A DNA stretch of 64,000 nt from Myxocyprinus asiaticus (GCF_019703515.2 NC_059382.1:17723001-17787000), one strand, 5' to 3'; positions 46,601 through 57,987 are shown, numbered from the stretch's first letter. Notes: generated by a model from the letters alone, not told the origin. Numbers and translations are program-made.

Positions 46601-49600
46601 CAATAGCTGGACATCTTTGACCATTTGGATGCATTTCTGGCGATATGCGTCTCTGTACACCTATGTGTGAGCATCTTTTTCATCGTGTTATGGACTGTGT
46701 GTGTGCAAATATCAGCGTGGACTGCTTGTGAACCAGTCATAATATGATTCAAGTGTTACAAAGGAACTGTTATTGAAGAAGAATGGGGCAATTAAAAACA
46801 CTTGGATTTGACTGCAAAACCATGAGTAAATAGTTTAATTCATGCATATTTATTCTGTATGTCATGACTATTTGATAGTTATGGTACTGATGTGCTTGAG
46901 TGAACATTTTAATATATTCGGATGCAATGTGTTGGATGTGCCTTATGTATAAACCCTGAAATTTAGTTTTAGAATTTTGTGGAGTTTGTTTATTCTCTTC
47001 CGATTGAGTTTCAAATATGGTTGAATTTGAGGGGCTGCATGATGTTAGCCAATCAGAACAGTGGGCATTTACATTGAAGTTTAAAGGAGATGCTGTGGTC
47101 AAAACCATGTGTTTCAGACAGAGGGCCAGAAACAGGGTGGAAAATGATCATTTATTATTAAACTATGACAGTTTTGGTGAAAAAGACTTTACTGATATTA
47201 TCAGTGGACCTCAGGGAAGGTAATAAAATTATAAAAAAATAGCATTTCATGACCCCTTTAAAAAACATACTAAAAGCTTTGAGTAAGACTCAGGCATCTG
47301 CTGTGGCTCAATTAGACAGGTGTAGGGGGCCCCCTTTTGGCCTGAGAGGGAAGGGAGAATGCAATAAATCGGGGAGCTGGGTGGGGTTGGGGCCTACAAG
47401 TAGGATTTTGTTTAGGGCTCCCATATGCTCAGAAATGGCCCTGGCCCAGAAACAACATTTCTACCAGTTTTAGATGTTATGTTTTGGCTCATGACTGGTG
47501 TTAGGGGATAGAAAAACACTGTCATCAAGCCATAATTTCTCTTTGATTTTAGGGGTGAGTTATGGTTATGGTAAAGGTTAGGGATAGGTTTTGGCCTTTG
47601 ATTGTTTGATTGGAATATAGTTTCAGGACCAACAAAGGATTTTGATCCAGGAACATCCAATTTGGCCCACTCAAGTCCACCAGAAGAGACTGTGATAAGA
47701 TGACTGGCAAGTTGAAATTAGTGGTCACTGTTATTTGGTATTTTTAAAATATTGCATCTGCCGATATATTTTCCTGTCTGGCCAATAGGTTTTGCGAGCC
47801 ATGATGGTACTGGAAGCAGTCAGGGGCTGAATCCCTCGAGTCAGAAGATGCTTGAATTTACTTTTAGTAGTTTAAGTACTGGGAAATCACCTTGTTTTGT
47901 TGAAAAGTGCTTAAAAGTGCTTGAAATTAAAATGGAACATTTCTTCCTTGTAATGTGTGTCTATCAAAGATGATATCCACACACTCCACTTTCATTGAAT
48001 AATGTGCCTTTTCACATCTGTTCTGCTCTTTACAGTCAGTTGTTGATCAAAAAGTGAAAAGAAACATTAAGTTTAATCACACATATTAAAGTAAAGTAAA
48101 GAAGCTGTACAACTATATTCATTTTCATGTGCCATCAGCCAAAGCAGTTCTGGGACTGTAAACATTATTTCAAACAGTGACAGCTCATCCAGTACTGTAT
48201 GATTATTATATATGAAATTTAATGGAAAAATATTAATTGATAGTATGTAGAATTTTTTTTTTATCAAACATGAGCTTTTTTTTTATTATATATATATATA
48301 TATATATATATACTTGAAAGACCTGGAATTGCATTCTGTGATGCCTGTATAAACCTGTATTTAATTCACCACTATTAATGTCATGGTCACTGTGCACTGT
48401 ATGTACAATAAGTTTAATTCAGTCTTTTTATGGAGAAAAAAAAAATGTGTTTGCTAATGCATACACACTGTTCGTGGTTACTGTGTGTACTGTTATTTCC
48501 TTCTTTCTTTTATTAATGTTTTTTTTTTACAATTTCCTTACGTGTGAACAAATGACTAAACTGGGATGGCAAAACAGAAACCAGCAGAAGCTTCTATATC
48601 TAAGATGCACAAAAATAATATTTTCTTTAAAGATTTTATTTTTGTACACAGTGTTTTTACATAAGTTTCTGTTTGAAATTTTGAGTAAATGATGAATAAA
48701 AGTGAATTTCTTTTTTTTTTTTTTTTAAAGCAATTTTATGTAGCTACATGACACTGTCACACTATCATATTAAATTGTGTGATATCATATATATATATAT
48801 ATATCAGCATTATATCAGCCTATCGGCCACTCTGCTCTCTAGATATCGGCATAGCCCATCAAACAAAAAAAAAACAAAAAAACATATTGGTTGAGCACTA
48901 GTTGTAATGTATTCAATGTAAAGCAAAACATGAGTGTAGACTGTAGAGCTGTGGTGTGACTACAGGATGTTGACTGATTCTGTATCTAGTAATAACAGTT
49001 ACCTGATGTTGTCAGAAGTTCCCCTTCTTTAATAGTTATCCAGTGTAGATAGTCTGGCCTTCCTTTGGTGGGAGCCGCAGGTGTGTGTCTAAGGAAGGTA
49101 GTGATGTTGAATAATCCTTTAGTACTGCGCAGAGTACAAGTGAACCAGATGTCATAATCTTGTGCTCCCATTGCAGGCCAGCGCATCACAGTGCTTTTAG
49201 TGCTGTACCTACGGATCTCACAGCACAGTTTGCCATCCTCGCTGTCCACATAAAGCCTCATATCCACTTTAGAGGCTAGATAAAACAAAACAAATGAAAA
49301 CACAGTTATAAAGCACATACATCAAAGAACACAGGAATTATAACAACTGATTAAGTTGATTTTTTACTCACCTGTGACAAGAAAGGTAATGGCAGGGTAT
49401 AAAGGACTGTCACCGGCATTACCAAACTGAATCACAGCCTCTTTGTGGATGTACTGAGTCTCTGTGTGGTTATTCTTATTTACATAAACTTTCTCATCTA
49501 CAAACTCACAGGGGAACCAGTGAGCTGTGTGTGATCCACTAACTCCTGATCATAAAAATATATACATACATACATGAATAAATATAACAGTGCTTGATGA

Positions 49601-49949
49601 CTTGATTTTAAGCCATTGCTTATAATTGCAAATATAAATGAGTTCATGCTAAACAAAACAACATTGTAAACAGTTTCCAGAAAAACATCTACCATGAATA
49701 GACCTATAATTAACTTCACATACAGATTTACTACAGCCATTGTACATGTAATTCAATATCTTACATAACAGCATGAATGTAATATGATGAAGTCAGTGCA
49801 ATTCTGCAACTGTACTGGATTAAGAAGGTAAAGGTTGGAATAAAACATTCAGACATAAATGTATACAAAAAATGTAACCATTACAAGTAGTATTTATAAT
49901 TACCTAAGCATAAAAGTGTAAGGATAACACCTACAAAGACCAAATCCAT
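43687..49949 (-). CDS. tapbpl: Tapasin/TAPBPR-like protein, copy A (eight exons)
   Basis: A type I membrane chaperone and peptide editor of MHC class I in the ER/early secretory pathway, by family. Exons on the minus strand: 49949-49904, 49545-49372, 49275-49003, 45890-45561, 45460-45131, 44675-44583, 43942-43923, 43695-43687. All junctions are GT/AG and the phases agree (1,1,1,1,1,1,0), giving about 424 residues. Signal peptide residues 1-15; N-terminal domain about 16-164 (CEFVDEKVYV, CEIRRYS, WFTCTLRS); Ig V-like 165-274 (LHCQFAVDHKLANVSVEW, EGTYTCSVL); Ig C1-like 275-384 (VVCDAEGYYPLDVNIEWYRG, YTCRVSH); one membrane helix (FGFIIVMLGILNWLL); short basic tail. Both Ig domains keep paired Cys, and GYYPLDV is TAPBPR-like; the tapasin KKKAE tail is absent. 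Tapasin (tapbp) is the alternative. A possible AATAAA lies at 43380-43375. Confidence 0.78.
43923..43942 (-). CDS. tapbpl: tapbpl copy A exon 7 (tail)
   Basis: A 20-nt exon between CTCTTATAG and GTGAGT encoding the basic tail residues (G)RKAANK. Same size in copy B. Confidence 0.65.
44583..44675 (-). CDS. tapbpl: tapbpl copy A exon 6 (transmembrane)
   Basis: 93 nt between CACCACAG and GTAAGA. Encodes EPDSTMWYIKVFGFIIVML and the rest of one hydrophobic helix. Confidence 0.8.
45131..45460 (-). CDS. tapbpl: tapbpl copy A exon 5 (Ig C1-like)
   Basis: 330 nt between CCTCCACAG and GTGAATC. Carries both Ig cysteines (VVCDAEGYYPLDV and YTCRVSHKSLL) and the usual DGTYSLSAFF strand. Open throughout, unlike copy B. 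Confidence 0.85.
45561..45890 (-). CDS. tapbpl: tapbpl copy A exon 4 (Ig V-like)
   Basis: 330 nt between TTTGGCAG and GTGAGA. Encodes AAMVVLTRTPSVEVGFLKE, the first Ig Cys in LHCQF and the second in YTCSVL; N-glycosylation sequons NVS and NAS. Confidence 0.85.
45976..47443. mobile_element. hAT-like non-autonomous transposon in intron 3 of copy A
   Basis: Ends are CAGGGCCGTTTCTAGC and, inverted, CAGGGCCATTTCTGAGC. The flanks gtcctgaa and gcccagaa agree at 6 of 8 bases, as expected for a decayed 8-bp hAT target duplication. No transposase; frames inside (46404-46595, 47017-47223) are unrecognised. Absent from unit B, so it arrived after the duplication or was lost there. Confidence 0.65.
47444..49002. 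other. Intron 3 of copy A, low-complexity and repeat fragments
   Basis: Contains an (AT) run at about 48285-48311, T-rich runs near 48520 and 48710, and gatatcggcatagcccatc-type repeat ends near 48780-48905. No exon-like sequence. Confidence 0.45.
49003..49275 (-). CDS. tapbpl: tapbpl copy A exon 3 (N-domain)
   Basis: 273 nt between TTATCTAG and GTAACT. Encodes SKVDMRLYVDSEDGKLCCEI, MRWPAMGAQDYDIWFTCTL and FLRHTPAAPTKG, with an NIT sequon. Confidence 0.85.
49372..49545 (-). CDS. tapbpl: tapbpl copy A exon 2 (N-domain)
   Basis: 174 nt between TATGATCAG and GTGAGTA. Encodes VSGSHTAHWFPCEFVDEKV, HTETQYIHKEAVIQFGNAGD and SPLYPAITFLVT. Nine nt shorter than the copy B exon. Confidence 0.85.
49904..49949 (-). 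CDS. tapbpl: tapbpl copy A exon 1 (signal peptide)
   Basis: Start ATG at 49949; encodes MDLVFVGVILTLLCL plus one base of the next codon, then donor GTAATT. A clear hydrophobic signal peptide; the equivalent copy B exon has the same length. Confidence 0.8.
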
Positions 49950-50013
49950 AATGTGTATCGTCCTTAAGACAATCATCCCAGTTCTTTAAAACAGCCATAT
50001 AAAGCAAACATAC

Positions 50014-50028
50014 TTTCACTTTTGTTTC
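50014..50028 (-). promoter_or_regulatory. IRF-like element upstream of copy A
   Basis: The minus strand reads GAAACAAAAGTGAAA, containing an IRF half-site pattern (AAGTGAAA), 65-79 nt upstream of the copy A ATG. A TTTATAT box (about 50003-49997) lies between it and the ATG. The spacing of the two GAAA cores is wider than a full ISRE. Function is inferred. Confidence 0.35.
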
Positions 50029-50050
50029 TTTGTAAGTATCATACCTTGAA

Positions 50051-50689
50051 AGGGATCATCATCTTTAAAGGGGACTGAACAATTAGTTAAAGAATAGTAA
50101 AATTAAAGTGTTAGTGGCGTGTTATTTAAAAAACAAAAAACAAAACAAAAAAAACAAAAAACATTTCAGATTATAAAAGAAACAGTTATGTGAATTTAGG
50201 GAATAGCTGAAATTTCTAAATTACTAGGTTTGTGGGTCATTCAGTGCCTTTTGTGCCTGAAATTGTAGTTTTGGTAATTTAGTAATTTTAAATGATTCAG
50301 ATTAGTGGAACTAACCTATTTATTTTTTTGTTTTACTAAAATATCAAAAGATCAAACCATTGTTTTAAAAGGGGGAAATGTCACAGCATAGCAGGGTTGA
50401 AAAAAGTGCTGTGAAAAGACAAATTCTGCACAGAAAATGCCTACATAAACAGTGAAAGCATAACATTTTTATTAATTCAATAAAAGCAATATTCAGGTAA
50501 GATTATGATTTTATCCACCCCATTTAAATAGTGATGAATGGATAAAGGCAAATTGTCTGTTATCTAAATATATTTTTTTTAAATTACAGTTAAGTCTAAT
50601 TAAATATTGTGACTAAGTTCAATGTCCTTAGATTTATATCAGTACTGTGTCATGGGAACACACATAGCACTGTTTACTGAGAATGACCC
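50051..50689. other. Spacer between duplication units
   Basis: AT-rich, with caaaa-type low complexity near 50130-50160. No coding sequence. Confidence 0.4.
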
Positions 50690-51027
50690 CAATAGTGCTG
50701 CTAAATGGGGGTCAGGGAGATACCTCACAGTAGCTACAGTACATGTGCACCAGAAGTGAACATTTAGTCAAGAACACTTCAAAATCCCACAGGCCTCATA
50801 GCACCATTGGTGTTGCATTTCACAGTGAGCGGAAAACAACAGCATAAGCATCACACACAGCATTCATATGATATTACATGGATGTAAGAACACAAAAGTA
50901 AAATTCAAAACACAGGCTTTATTTTTCTGCATTAAATTTCACACAAAAATCTTACAAATAGACTATAGTTCAAGTATATTTTTATTTCAACCATCAGAGG
51001 CAGATTTTATTTTTGTGTTTTTATATA

Positions 51028-51282
51028 CAGCGTTCCCACACTTTTGACCAACGAATTTTCATTTCTTTTCCAGTGGTTCATGATTAGTGGTTAAGGAATT
51101 TTATAAATTGTTTTATAGAGATTGCACCATAAAAGATACATTTCTAGTTGATAAATATTTTAGAGCTGAGCATAGCAAGAAAACGTCCTCTTTAGAAATG
51201 TCCATTACTTTTTTCATGACTTTTCCAGGCCTAGAAATTACAATTTTAAATTTCCAGGTTTTCTATGACCATGGAAACCCTG
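51028..51282. repeat. Short hAT-like MITE (unit B copy)
   Basis: Starts cagcgttcccacacttttg and ends accatggaaaccctg; counterpart of 41926-42238. An (AT) run follows. Confidence 0.6.
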
Positions 51283-51719
51283 TATATATATATATATATA
51301 TATAACAAAATTGTACTACATTTTCATACTTGCAAAAACAAAAATATAATAATAATAATAATAATAATATATTACTTCAATTGTAATAGTGTTTCTTGCC
51401 AATAATGTATGAGTCTTCCTTGCTAAATTGACATAATTTACAGTAGGTCTACACACAAAAATGATACAATCCATAAAGCCCCTTTTAAATTATTCTTTAA
51501 TTCAGGGTAGTCTGAAAAATGATAGTGCCTTGTTATCAGCTACTGTTCACAAGAACATAAACCATGAGATCTGGAAATACACTCCTCATTTCCCCATGTA
51601 GTGCATCTGATCTTTTAGAAAGCAGTAGCAGCAGGAGGAGACGGTAGGGACGAGTGGAGAGGGATGGATGTGTTTTTGGTTTCCCTGGTGCTGTCCATTA
51701 AATCCTCAGGTATGAGCTT

Positions 51720-51728
51720 TCAGAACCT
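51720..51728 (-). CDS. tapbpl: tapbpl copy B exon 8 (terminal)
   Basis: Same AGG TTC TGA after TTGTGTGCAG as in copy A; reached in frame only if the exon 5 shift is ignored. Confidence 0.45.
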   Translation of the reverse strand, partial: RF

Positions 51729-52007
51729 CTGCACACAAGAGAAAGAGTCTAAACATACAGTGGATGAGACTGGACATATGGCATATAGACGCACTTACTT
51801 ACGTCACATTTCCACATATGCCAATAATTACTTGTACTGTAAATGTACACATGCACATGTAAAACACACAGATACACATAACAAACAGTACAGAGAGCCC
51901 ATTCATTCATATTTAATCATGTACAATTAAGTTGGCTGTTAATTTGTGCAAAGGACTTTGGAAGCATATTTATTGTTACTTTTCTGTTCTTCATAGTTAG
52001 ACCTCAC

Positions 52008-52027
52008 CTTATTTGCAGCTTTCCGTT
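52008..52027 (-). CDS. tapbpl: tapbpl copy B exon 7 (tail)
   Basis: 20 nt between CTCCTTTAG and GTGAGG, encoding (E)RKAANK; one residue differs from copy A. Confidence 0.6.
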
Positions 52028-52529
52028 CTAAAGGAGAAACAATATTATGAGCATTAGAGTTGGCACAGGTAAGTAGAATAGTGAAAAAGTTAAACAAAAA
52101 CATTCTACAATATTTGTTTGTTGGCTTGGCTGACTGACGAAATGGCAATGGACAACCATTTATCTGATGTTTTAATAGTTTTCAATGGCTTCCTTTACAT
52201 TAGTTTCCAGACTTTTAGCCTTGAATATTCTTTAACTTTCAGCCACATTTTTTTTAAATCCCTATCTAATGATAAATGTATTCAGACATTAGAAATAATT
52301 GTTATTAGGGAGGTTTGGACGTGGGATGCTGAGAAAAGCAGGAAGTCAGAAGTTTTAAATTGAGGTGAGGTTTTCCATATGTTTTTCTGTTTACATTTTA
52401 AAATTGTAAAACAAATATCAGGAAATGTAGAAACTCTAATTAAATAATAAACAAGTCAATTGAGGGATGCACAAAAATGCAATAAAAATGGACATCTTTA
52501 AAGTTATTTAGAAACAACAAAGATCTCAC

Positions 52530-52622
52530 CTGCTAAGTACTCAGGCAGCAGCCAATAAAGAATTCCTAGCATTACTATTATGAATGCAATGACTGTGACA
52601 TACCACATTGTAGAGTCAGGTT
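52530..52622 (-). CDS. tapbpl: tapbpl copy B exon 6 (transmembrane)
   Basis: 93 nt between TACAACAG and GTGAGA. Encodes EPDSTMWYVTVIAFIIVML and the rest of the helix; lies downstream of the frameshift. Confidence 0.7.
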
Positions 52623-52807
52623 CTGTTGTAAAAACAAGAACAAAAATGTATTGAGAAGAGTTTTTGATAATTCTGAACATGACAAATACATCTCGCTTGC
52701 CATCTAGTGGTTATTATTAATACTTCATTTAAAGGATACTTTGGGGACTTTCCATATAAAAAGAGCTTTGTGAGAATAGTTGTGTGTTCATACTGCATAT
52801 GATTCAC

Positions 52808-53138
52808 CTGTAACTGTGAGGATGAAGCTCTTGCGGATGGGAGTGAGCAAGGACTTATGAGATACTCTGCAAGTGTACTTATATCCAGAGTCTTCAAGGC
52901 TAGGCTGCAGAAGGAAGAAGGCTGAGAGGGAGTATGTGCCATCTTGATGAAGACTGATGACTGGAGTACAGTACATTCTTCAGGAACACAGGTGTAGGGC
53001 TGCCTCCAGCTGGTTCTCGATACCACTCAGTGTTCACATCCAGAGGATAGTAGCCCTCTGCATCACATACTACCTTCTGATCCTCACCAAGTGTTAAAGC
53101 CAAGGAGGAGCCCACATTTAGAGACACACGGGGTTGTT
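52808..53138 (-). pseudogene. tapbpl: tapbpl copy B exon 5 (Ig C1-like), frameshifted
   Basis: 331 nt between CCTCCACAG and GTGAATC. Reads SLNVGSSLALTLGEDQK and CDAEGYYPLDVNTEWYRE, then shifts at about 52953. The correct frame resumes after it (DGTYSLSAFFLLQPSLED, YTCRVSHKSL). A single inserted A explains the difference from copy A. Confidence 0.85.
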
Positions 53139-53554
53139 CTGTGGAGGTTAAAGAGAAATAAGAAACATGAATCTCTAATATGCTTCTTTCTTTGATAGAG
53201 CTGTTCAGTCATAACATCTATTAGTAGGCCTACCGGGAAGGCTAATATACCATTGGTTTCCTCGGGAACTTCCGATGGGTCTCTAGAAAAGCAGTTTTGG
53301 ATTTATGAGCTAATTAAGATTTCTAGTTAACATTACATTAAAAGCGTTCATGTTTTTAATGTAATTAATTATAAATTAATTAAAGTAAAAAATGAGTTAA
53401 TTTTGAAGCTTCTGTGTTTTCAAAATGTTGTCGTCCATATTTAGCAACTTGTGTTTTAAATTTTTTTTAATTAAAATTAACATTTGGGTTTGACTGAGTG
53501 TAATTTATGCTGTAGAACAAAATGTGAAGGTCACTTCAAGTAATGTTAACCGCA

Positions 53555-54224
53555 GATTTATTGTTCACCCAAACATTTAAATTCACTCATCATTTACTCA
53601 CCATCATGCCATTCCAGATGTGTATGACTTTCTTTCTTCTGCTGAACACAAACAAAGATTTTTAGAAGAATACCTCAGCACTGTAGGTCCATAAAATACA
53701 AGTGAATGGGTACCAAATTTATGAAGCTCCAAAAGCACATAAATCAGCATAAAAGTAATCCATATGACTCCGGTGGTTAAATTGATATCTTCAGAAGTGC
53801 TATGATAGGTGTTGGTGAGAAATAGATCAATATTTTAGTCCTTTTTTACTATTAATTTTCCTCCCTGCCCAGTAGGTGACGATATGCATGAAGAATGCGA
53901 ATCGCCAAAAACATAAGAAGACGGTAAAAGTGAAAGTGGAGATTAATAGTAAAATATTACTTAAATATTGATCTGTTTGTCATCCACACCTATCATATCA
54001 CTTCTGAAGACATGGATTTAACCACTGGAGTCGTATGGATTACTTCTATGCTGCCTTTATGTGGTTTTTGGAGCTTCAAAGTTTTGGTCACCATTCACTT
54101 GCATTGTGAGGACCAACAGAGCTAAAATATTCTTCTAAAAATCTTCGTTTGTGTTCAGCAGAAGAAAGTAAGTCATACACATCTGGGATGGCATTTTCAT
54201 TTTTGGGTGAACTATCCCATTAAT
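53555..54224. repeat. Fold-back MITE in intron 4 of copy B
   Basis: Starts ttgttcacccaaacatttaa, ends ttttgggtgaactatcccat. The arms pair over most of their length around a centre near 53890. No coding content. Confidence 0.7.
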
Positions 54225-54375
54225 TTAACCCATTAATTTGAAAACCTCTATTTTTTTTAACCTATTAGAAATTCATGAAGGAACCCATGGCTCGAAAATA
54301 CAAATTCTCTTCTGAGTTTTAAGAATACAAATTGAACAGCTAAATTTCTTCACTTAGAAAAGTTTGTCATCTCAC

Positions 54376-54705
54376 CACTTAGGCTAAGGGGAATATCGTG
54401 GCTGCCATAGATGGGAGGAACAAGAACAGAGCAGGTGTATGTGCCCTCACTGTTTTTTCTGGTGGGTGGAAGTTTGAAGGAGGCGTTTCCAGCACCGATG
54501 GCTTTGACAGACACTCTGCTACCTTCACTCTTCCCTGTGCGGCTGGAGTAGCTAAACAGTTTGCTGCGCTCCCCGTGTCGCTGTAACCTCCACTCCACAG
54601 ATACATTGGCCAGTTTATGATCCACTACAAACTGACAGTGCATAGTTGGTTCCTTCAAGAATCCCACCTCAACCGAGGGAGTCCGAGTCAAAACAACCAT
54701 TGCAG
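54376..54705 (-). CDS. tapbpl: tapbpl copy B exon 4 (Ig V-like)
   Basis: 330 nt between TTTGGCAG and GTGAGA. Encodes AAMVVLTRTPSVEVGFLKE, MHCQFVVDHKLANVSVEWRL and EGTYTCSVLVPP. Open and close to copy A. Confidence 0.82.
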
Positions 54706-54760
54706 CTGCCAAACAAATTTGGAAGATACGGTGGTAATGTGGCTGACAGGTTGGGATATA

Positions 54761-55066
54761 TTAAAGGAATAGTTCACCCAAAAATTTTAATTCTATAATC
54801 ATTTTCTCACCCTAATGTTGTTACAATTCCATTTGACTTTCTTTCTTCAGTGAAACACAAAAGGACATGTGAGCCAGTAAATCTCAGTCTCCATGAACTA
54901 CCATTGCATCTTTTTTTTTTTTTCAATGAAAAAGTGAATGGGGATTGAGGCTGTAATTCTGCCAAACATCTTCTGTAGAAAGAAAGTTCTACAGGTCTGA
55001 AACAACATGAGGGTGAGTAAAGGATGACAGATAGAACTTTAATGTTTGGGTGAACTATCCCTTTAA
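54761..55066. repeat. Short TTAA-ended MITE in intron 3 of copy B
   Basis: ttaaaggaatagttcaccca at the left and tgtttgggtgaactatccct then ttaa at the right; 306 bp with perfect TTAA ends. Confidence 0.75.
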
Positions 55067-55115
55067 ATGTAGAGCAAAATCATGAGTGAATTCTGCTTCC
55101 AATATTAATGGTTAC

Positions 55116-55388
55116 CTGATGTTGTTAGAAGTTCCCTATCATTAACAGTCATCCTTTGTAGATAGTCCATCTGTCCTTTGGCAGGAGCTGCAGGCGTGTG
55201 TCTGAGGAATGTGGAGATGACAAATGATCCTTCAGTATGGCGTAAAGTACAGGTGAACCAGATGTCATATTCTTGTGCTCCAACAGCAGGCCAGCGCATT
55301 ACAATGCCTCCAGTGCTGTACCTACGGATCTCACAGTGTATTTTGTCCTCCCCTCCTTCCACATAATGCCTCATATCCACCTTAGAGG
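55116..55388 (-). CDS. tapbpl: tapbpl copy B exon 3 (N-domain)
   Basis: 273 nt between CTAATGCAG and GTAACC. Encodes SKVDMRHYVEGGEDKIHCEI, MRWPAVGAQEYDIWFTCTL and FLRHTPAAPAKG. Confidence 0.82.
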
Positions 55389-55480
55389 CTGCATTAGTCA
55401 CAACAAATAAACAAAGATTTATAGTGCGGATTAAAACTAAAGATTTATAACTGCAACTGCATGAACTGACTTTCACTTAC

Positions 55481-55663
55481 CTGTGACAAGAAAGGTAATG
55501 GTAGGGTATAAAGGGCTGTCACCTGCATTACCAAACTGAATCACAACCTCTCTGTGGATGTACTGAGTCTCTGTGTGTCCCTCTTCATTTATATGAACTT
55601 TCTCATCCACAAACTGACAAGGAAGCCATTGAACATTACGAACAGACTGAGATCCATTAACAC
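55481..55663 (-). CDS. tapbpl: tapbpl copy B exon 2 (N-domain)
   Basis: 183 nt between TTGACCAG and GTAAGT. Encodes VNGSQSVRNVQWLPCQFVD and HTETQYIHREVVIQFGNAGD. Three codons longer than copy A, near the start of the exon. Confidence 0.82.
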
Positions 55664-55830
55664 CTGGTCAAAAAAATTAAATAAAATAAATAAAGAATAA
55701 TTGAAAATTAAAGATTACAGTGCTTCAAGACAGGATTAAAAAAGACAATGCTTGTAATTACAAATGTAAAGAAACCTTTGGAGCTGATGCTAAACTAAGC
55801 TGAAAACAGCAATAGTCAGCACTTCCCAAT

Positions 55831-57987
55831 AAGGATGGGATAGTTCATCCAAAAATAAAAATTCTCTCATCATTTACTCACCCTCAAGCCATCCCAGATG
55901 TGTATGACTTACTTTCTTCTGCAGAACACAAACAAAGATTTTTAAGAATATCTCAGCTCTGTAGGTCCATACAATGCAAGTGAATGGTGCTCAAAACTTT
56001 GAAGCTCCAAAAAGCACATAAAGGCAGCATAAATTTAATCCATATGACTCCAGTGGTTAAATCAATGTCTTAAGAAGAGATATGATAGGTGTGGGTGAGA
56101 AACAGATCAGTTTTTATGTCATTTTTTACTATAAATCTCCACTTTTGACCAGCACAGTCCAGTAGGTGGTGATATGCACAAAACAAAATAAGGCCCTTTC
56201 GCAAATGGCACACTTGATGTGGACTTGCGGAAGGGCTGGGCAATGCATCGAATACCCATGATATTACCACGATGATTTTGCTGACGATATAAAATTCAAC
56301 AATATCGTGAATATTGCGATGATTGTAATGAGCCTTTTATTGAAGTATAGGGTGTTTCTCAATCTGTTGGTGTTTTCAAACCAGGATGGGCGTTTTTCAA
56401 CTATCCAATAAAAGTAGGGAATCTCAATATAGTAATCAGTGGTCGTTTCCAAACAGGATAGGCATTTCTTAAGTATCCAATGAAAGCAGGGAATCTCAAT
56501 GTAGTAGGCAAAACATGTAAAGCAGTTGAAAAATGCCCACTGATTGGAAAATGCCTATTTTTGTTCTGCAGAGACACAAGTCTCCTTTTATTTGGCCATT
56601 AAGTTTCATAGAGTGCATCAGTAGACTAATTTCATGATCCTTCAGGGCTGTATAATTAATCAAAATAACATCAAAATGGAGATATGATCAAATGTGATTA
56701 TTTAACTGCCAAAGGCTGCGATTAAAGACAGATAAACATGGTCTGTGTGCGCTTCAGAATGAATGAGCAACGCGCTGATCTGTGCACGTGCATGGGCGGC
56801 AGGGCCACTGATATACAGTATATATAGAACTGGATAGCCGATGCAACGTTAAACTGCCAGCCTGAGGTGAAGCCACCAGAAGTGTTCGAGCAGCCATCTT
56901 TGTATGCCCAAACCACCATAGAGCATCAATGACTGAAAACACCCCCGTTTCATCGTCTCTGACCTGCGGATACAACAGTTGCATTTCGCCCTCTAGGGAC
57001 AATCATGTTTAATATTTAATTATCTTAATGTTTAATTAGCTTTAATTAGCCCCCCCTCTAGCTCCGCCCCTGCATAGCTGTAGCTTGAAAGATTGCTTAT
57101 ATTTATGATGTAGCAATGTTCGGTCTAACAGTGATATATATATATATTATACCTAAGGAAGTGTGGTTGTATTTTATAAAGATTTTTGCGATATGCGGTG
57201 GTGTGTGAGACATATGTTCTTCTTTCTATACATTTTACTGTGTTCTAAGACCTGCCTGTAAACATCCATGTGTCTGAATCATATTTTTTAGTTTTTTTTT
57301 GTTCTCTAAATATTTTAAAAGATGGGGTTTTGTTGTTGTTATATGTGCACTTTTTTCAGGGGTTCTTGGTTAAATTGCCTAATGCTTTATTGCCAGTGCG
57401 TTGCATGGACATATTTAATAAAAACAAATATCCAAGAGTTAGTTTAAAGTGTGCTCTTTATCCTATCTATCAATGTCATGACTTTTCAAATAATAATTTG
57501 TAAAACTGCATGTATATGAAAAACCTAATATATAAAAATGCGTCATCTAATTAAAGTCTTTAAGTCTGTCCCAAATGTCACCAAAGTCTGGACTCAAAGG
57601 AAGACTGCAAGGGCGTAGGGTACCATTTTGGACAGGGTCTAAGAAGAATGTGAAAGCGAATGTGAGAGTGGATATTAATAGTAAAAAAGGACTTAAATAT
57701 TGATCTATTTCTCACCCACACCTATCATATCGCTTCTGAAGTCATTGATTTAAACACTGGAGTCTTATGGATTACTTTTATGCTGCTTTTATGTGCTTTT
57801 TGGGGCTTCAAAATTCAAAATTCTGGTCAACATTCACTTGCATTGCATGGACCAAAAGAGTTCAGATATTCTTCTAAAAATCTTCACTTGTGCTCTGCAG
57901 AATAAAGAAAGTCATACACATCTGGGATGGCATGAGGGTGAGTAAATGGTGAGACAGTTTTCATTTTTGGGTGAACTATTCCTTTAA
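55831..57987. mobile_element. Fold-back MITE split by a 1.4-kb insertion, intron 1 of copy B
   Basis: The left half (55831 to about 56185: gggatagttcatccaaaaat to gtaggtggtgatatgcac) and right half (about 57640-57987: agaatgtgaaagcgaatgtg to gtgaactattcctttaa) are the two arms of one fold-back element. The DNA between is a separate insertion. Confidence 0.65.
56186..57640. mobile_element. Inserted DNA with terminal-repeat-like ends
   Basis: The left end ggccctttcgcaaatggcac and inverted right end gaccctgtccaaaatggtac share about 15 of 20 positions, suggesting an old DNA transposon. Inside, gggctgggcaatgcatcgaa near 56231 resembles another fish hAT end. No transposase frame; borders approximate. 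Confidence 0.4.

Larger units (their letters stand above)
41600..50050. repeat. Tandem segmental duplication, unit A
   Basis: Contains tapbpl-like copy A. The left part (41630-41755, for example cagggagatgccacacagtg and aagcggaaaacaaca) matches 50710-50840. The repeat at 41926-42238, the 3' UTR and all exons match unit B. Borders are approximate; unit A additionally carries a 1.5-kb hAT-like insertion, a Tc1-like remnant and a MITE that unit B lacks. Confidence 0.7.

Noticed and set aside
46404..47223. Two short plus-strand frames as genes in tapbpl intron 3
   Set aside because: They lie inside a hAT-like non-autonomous element and match nothing recognisable.
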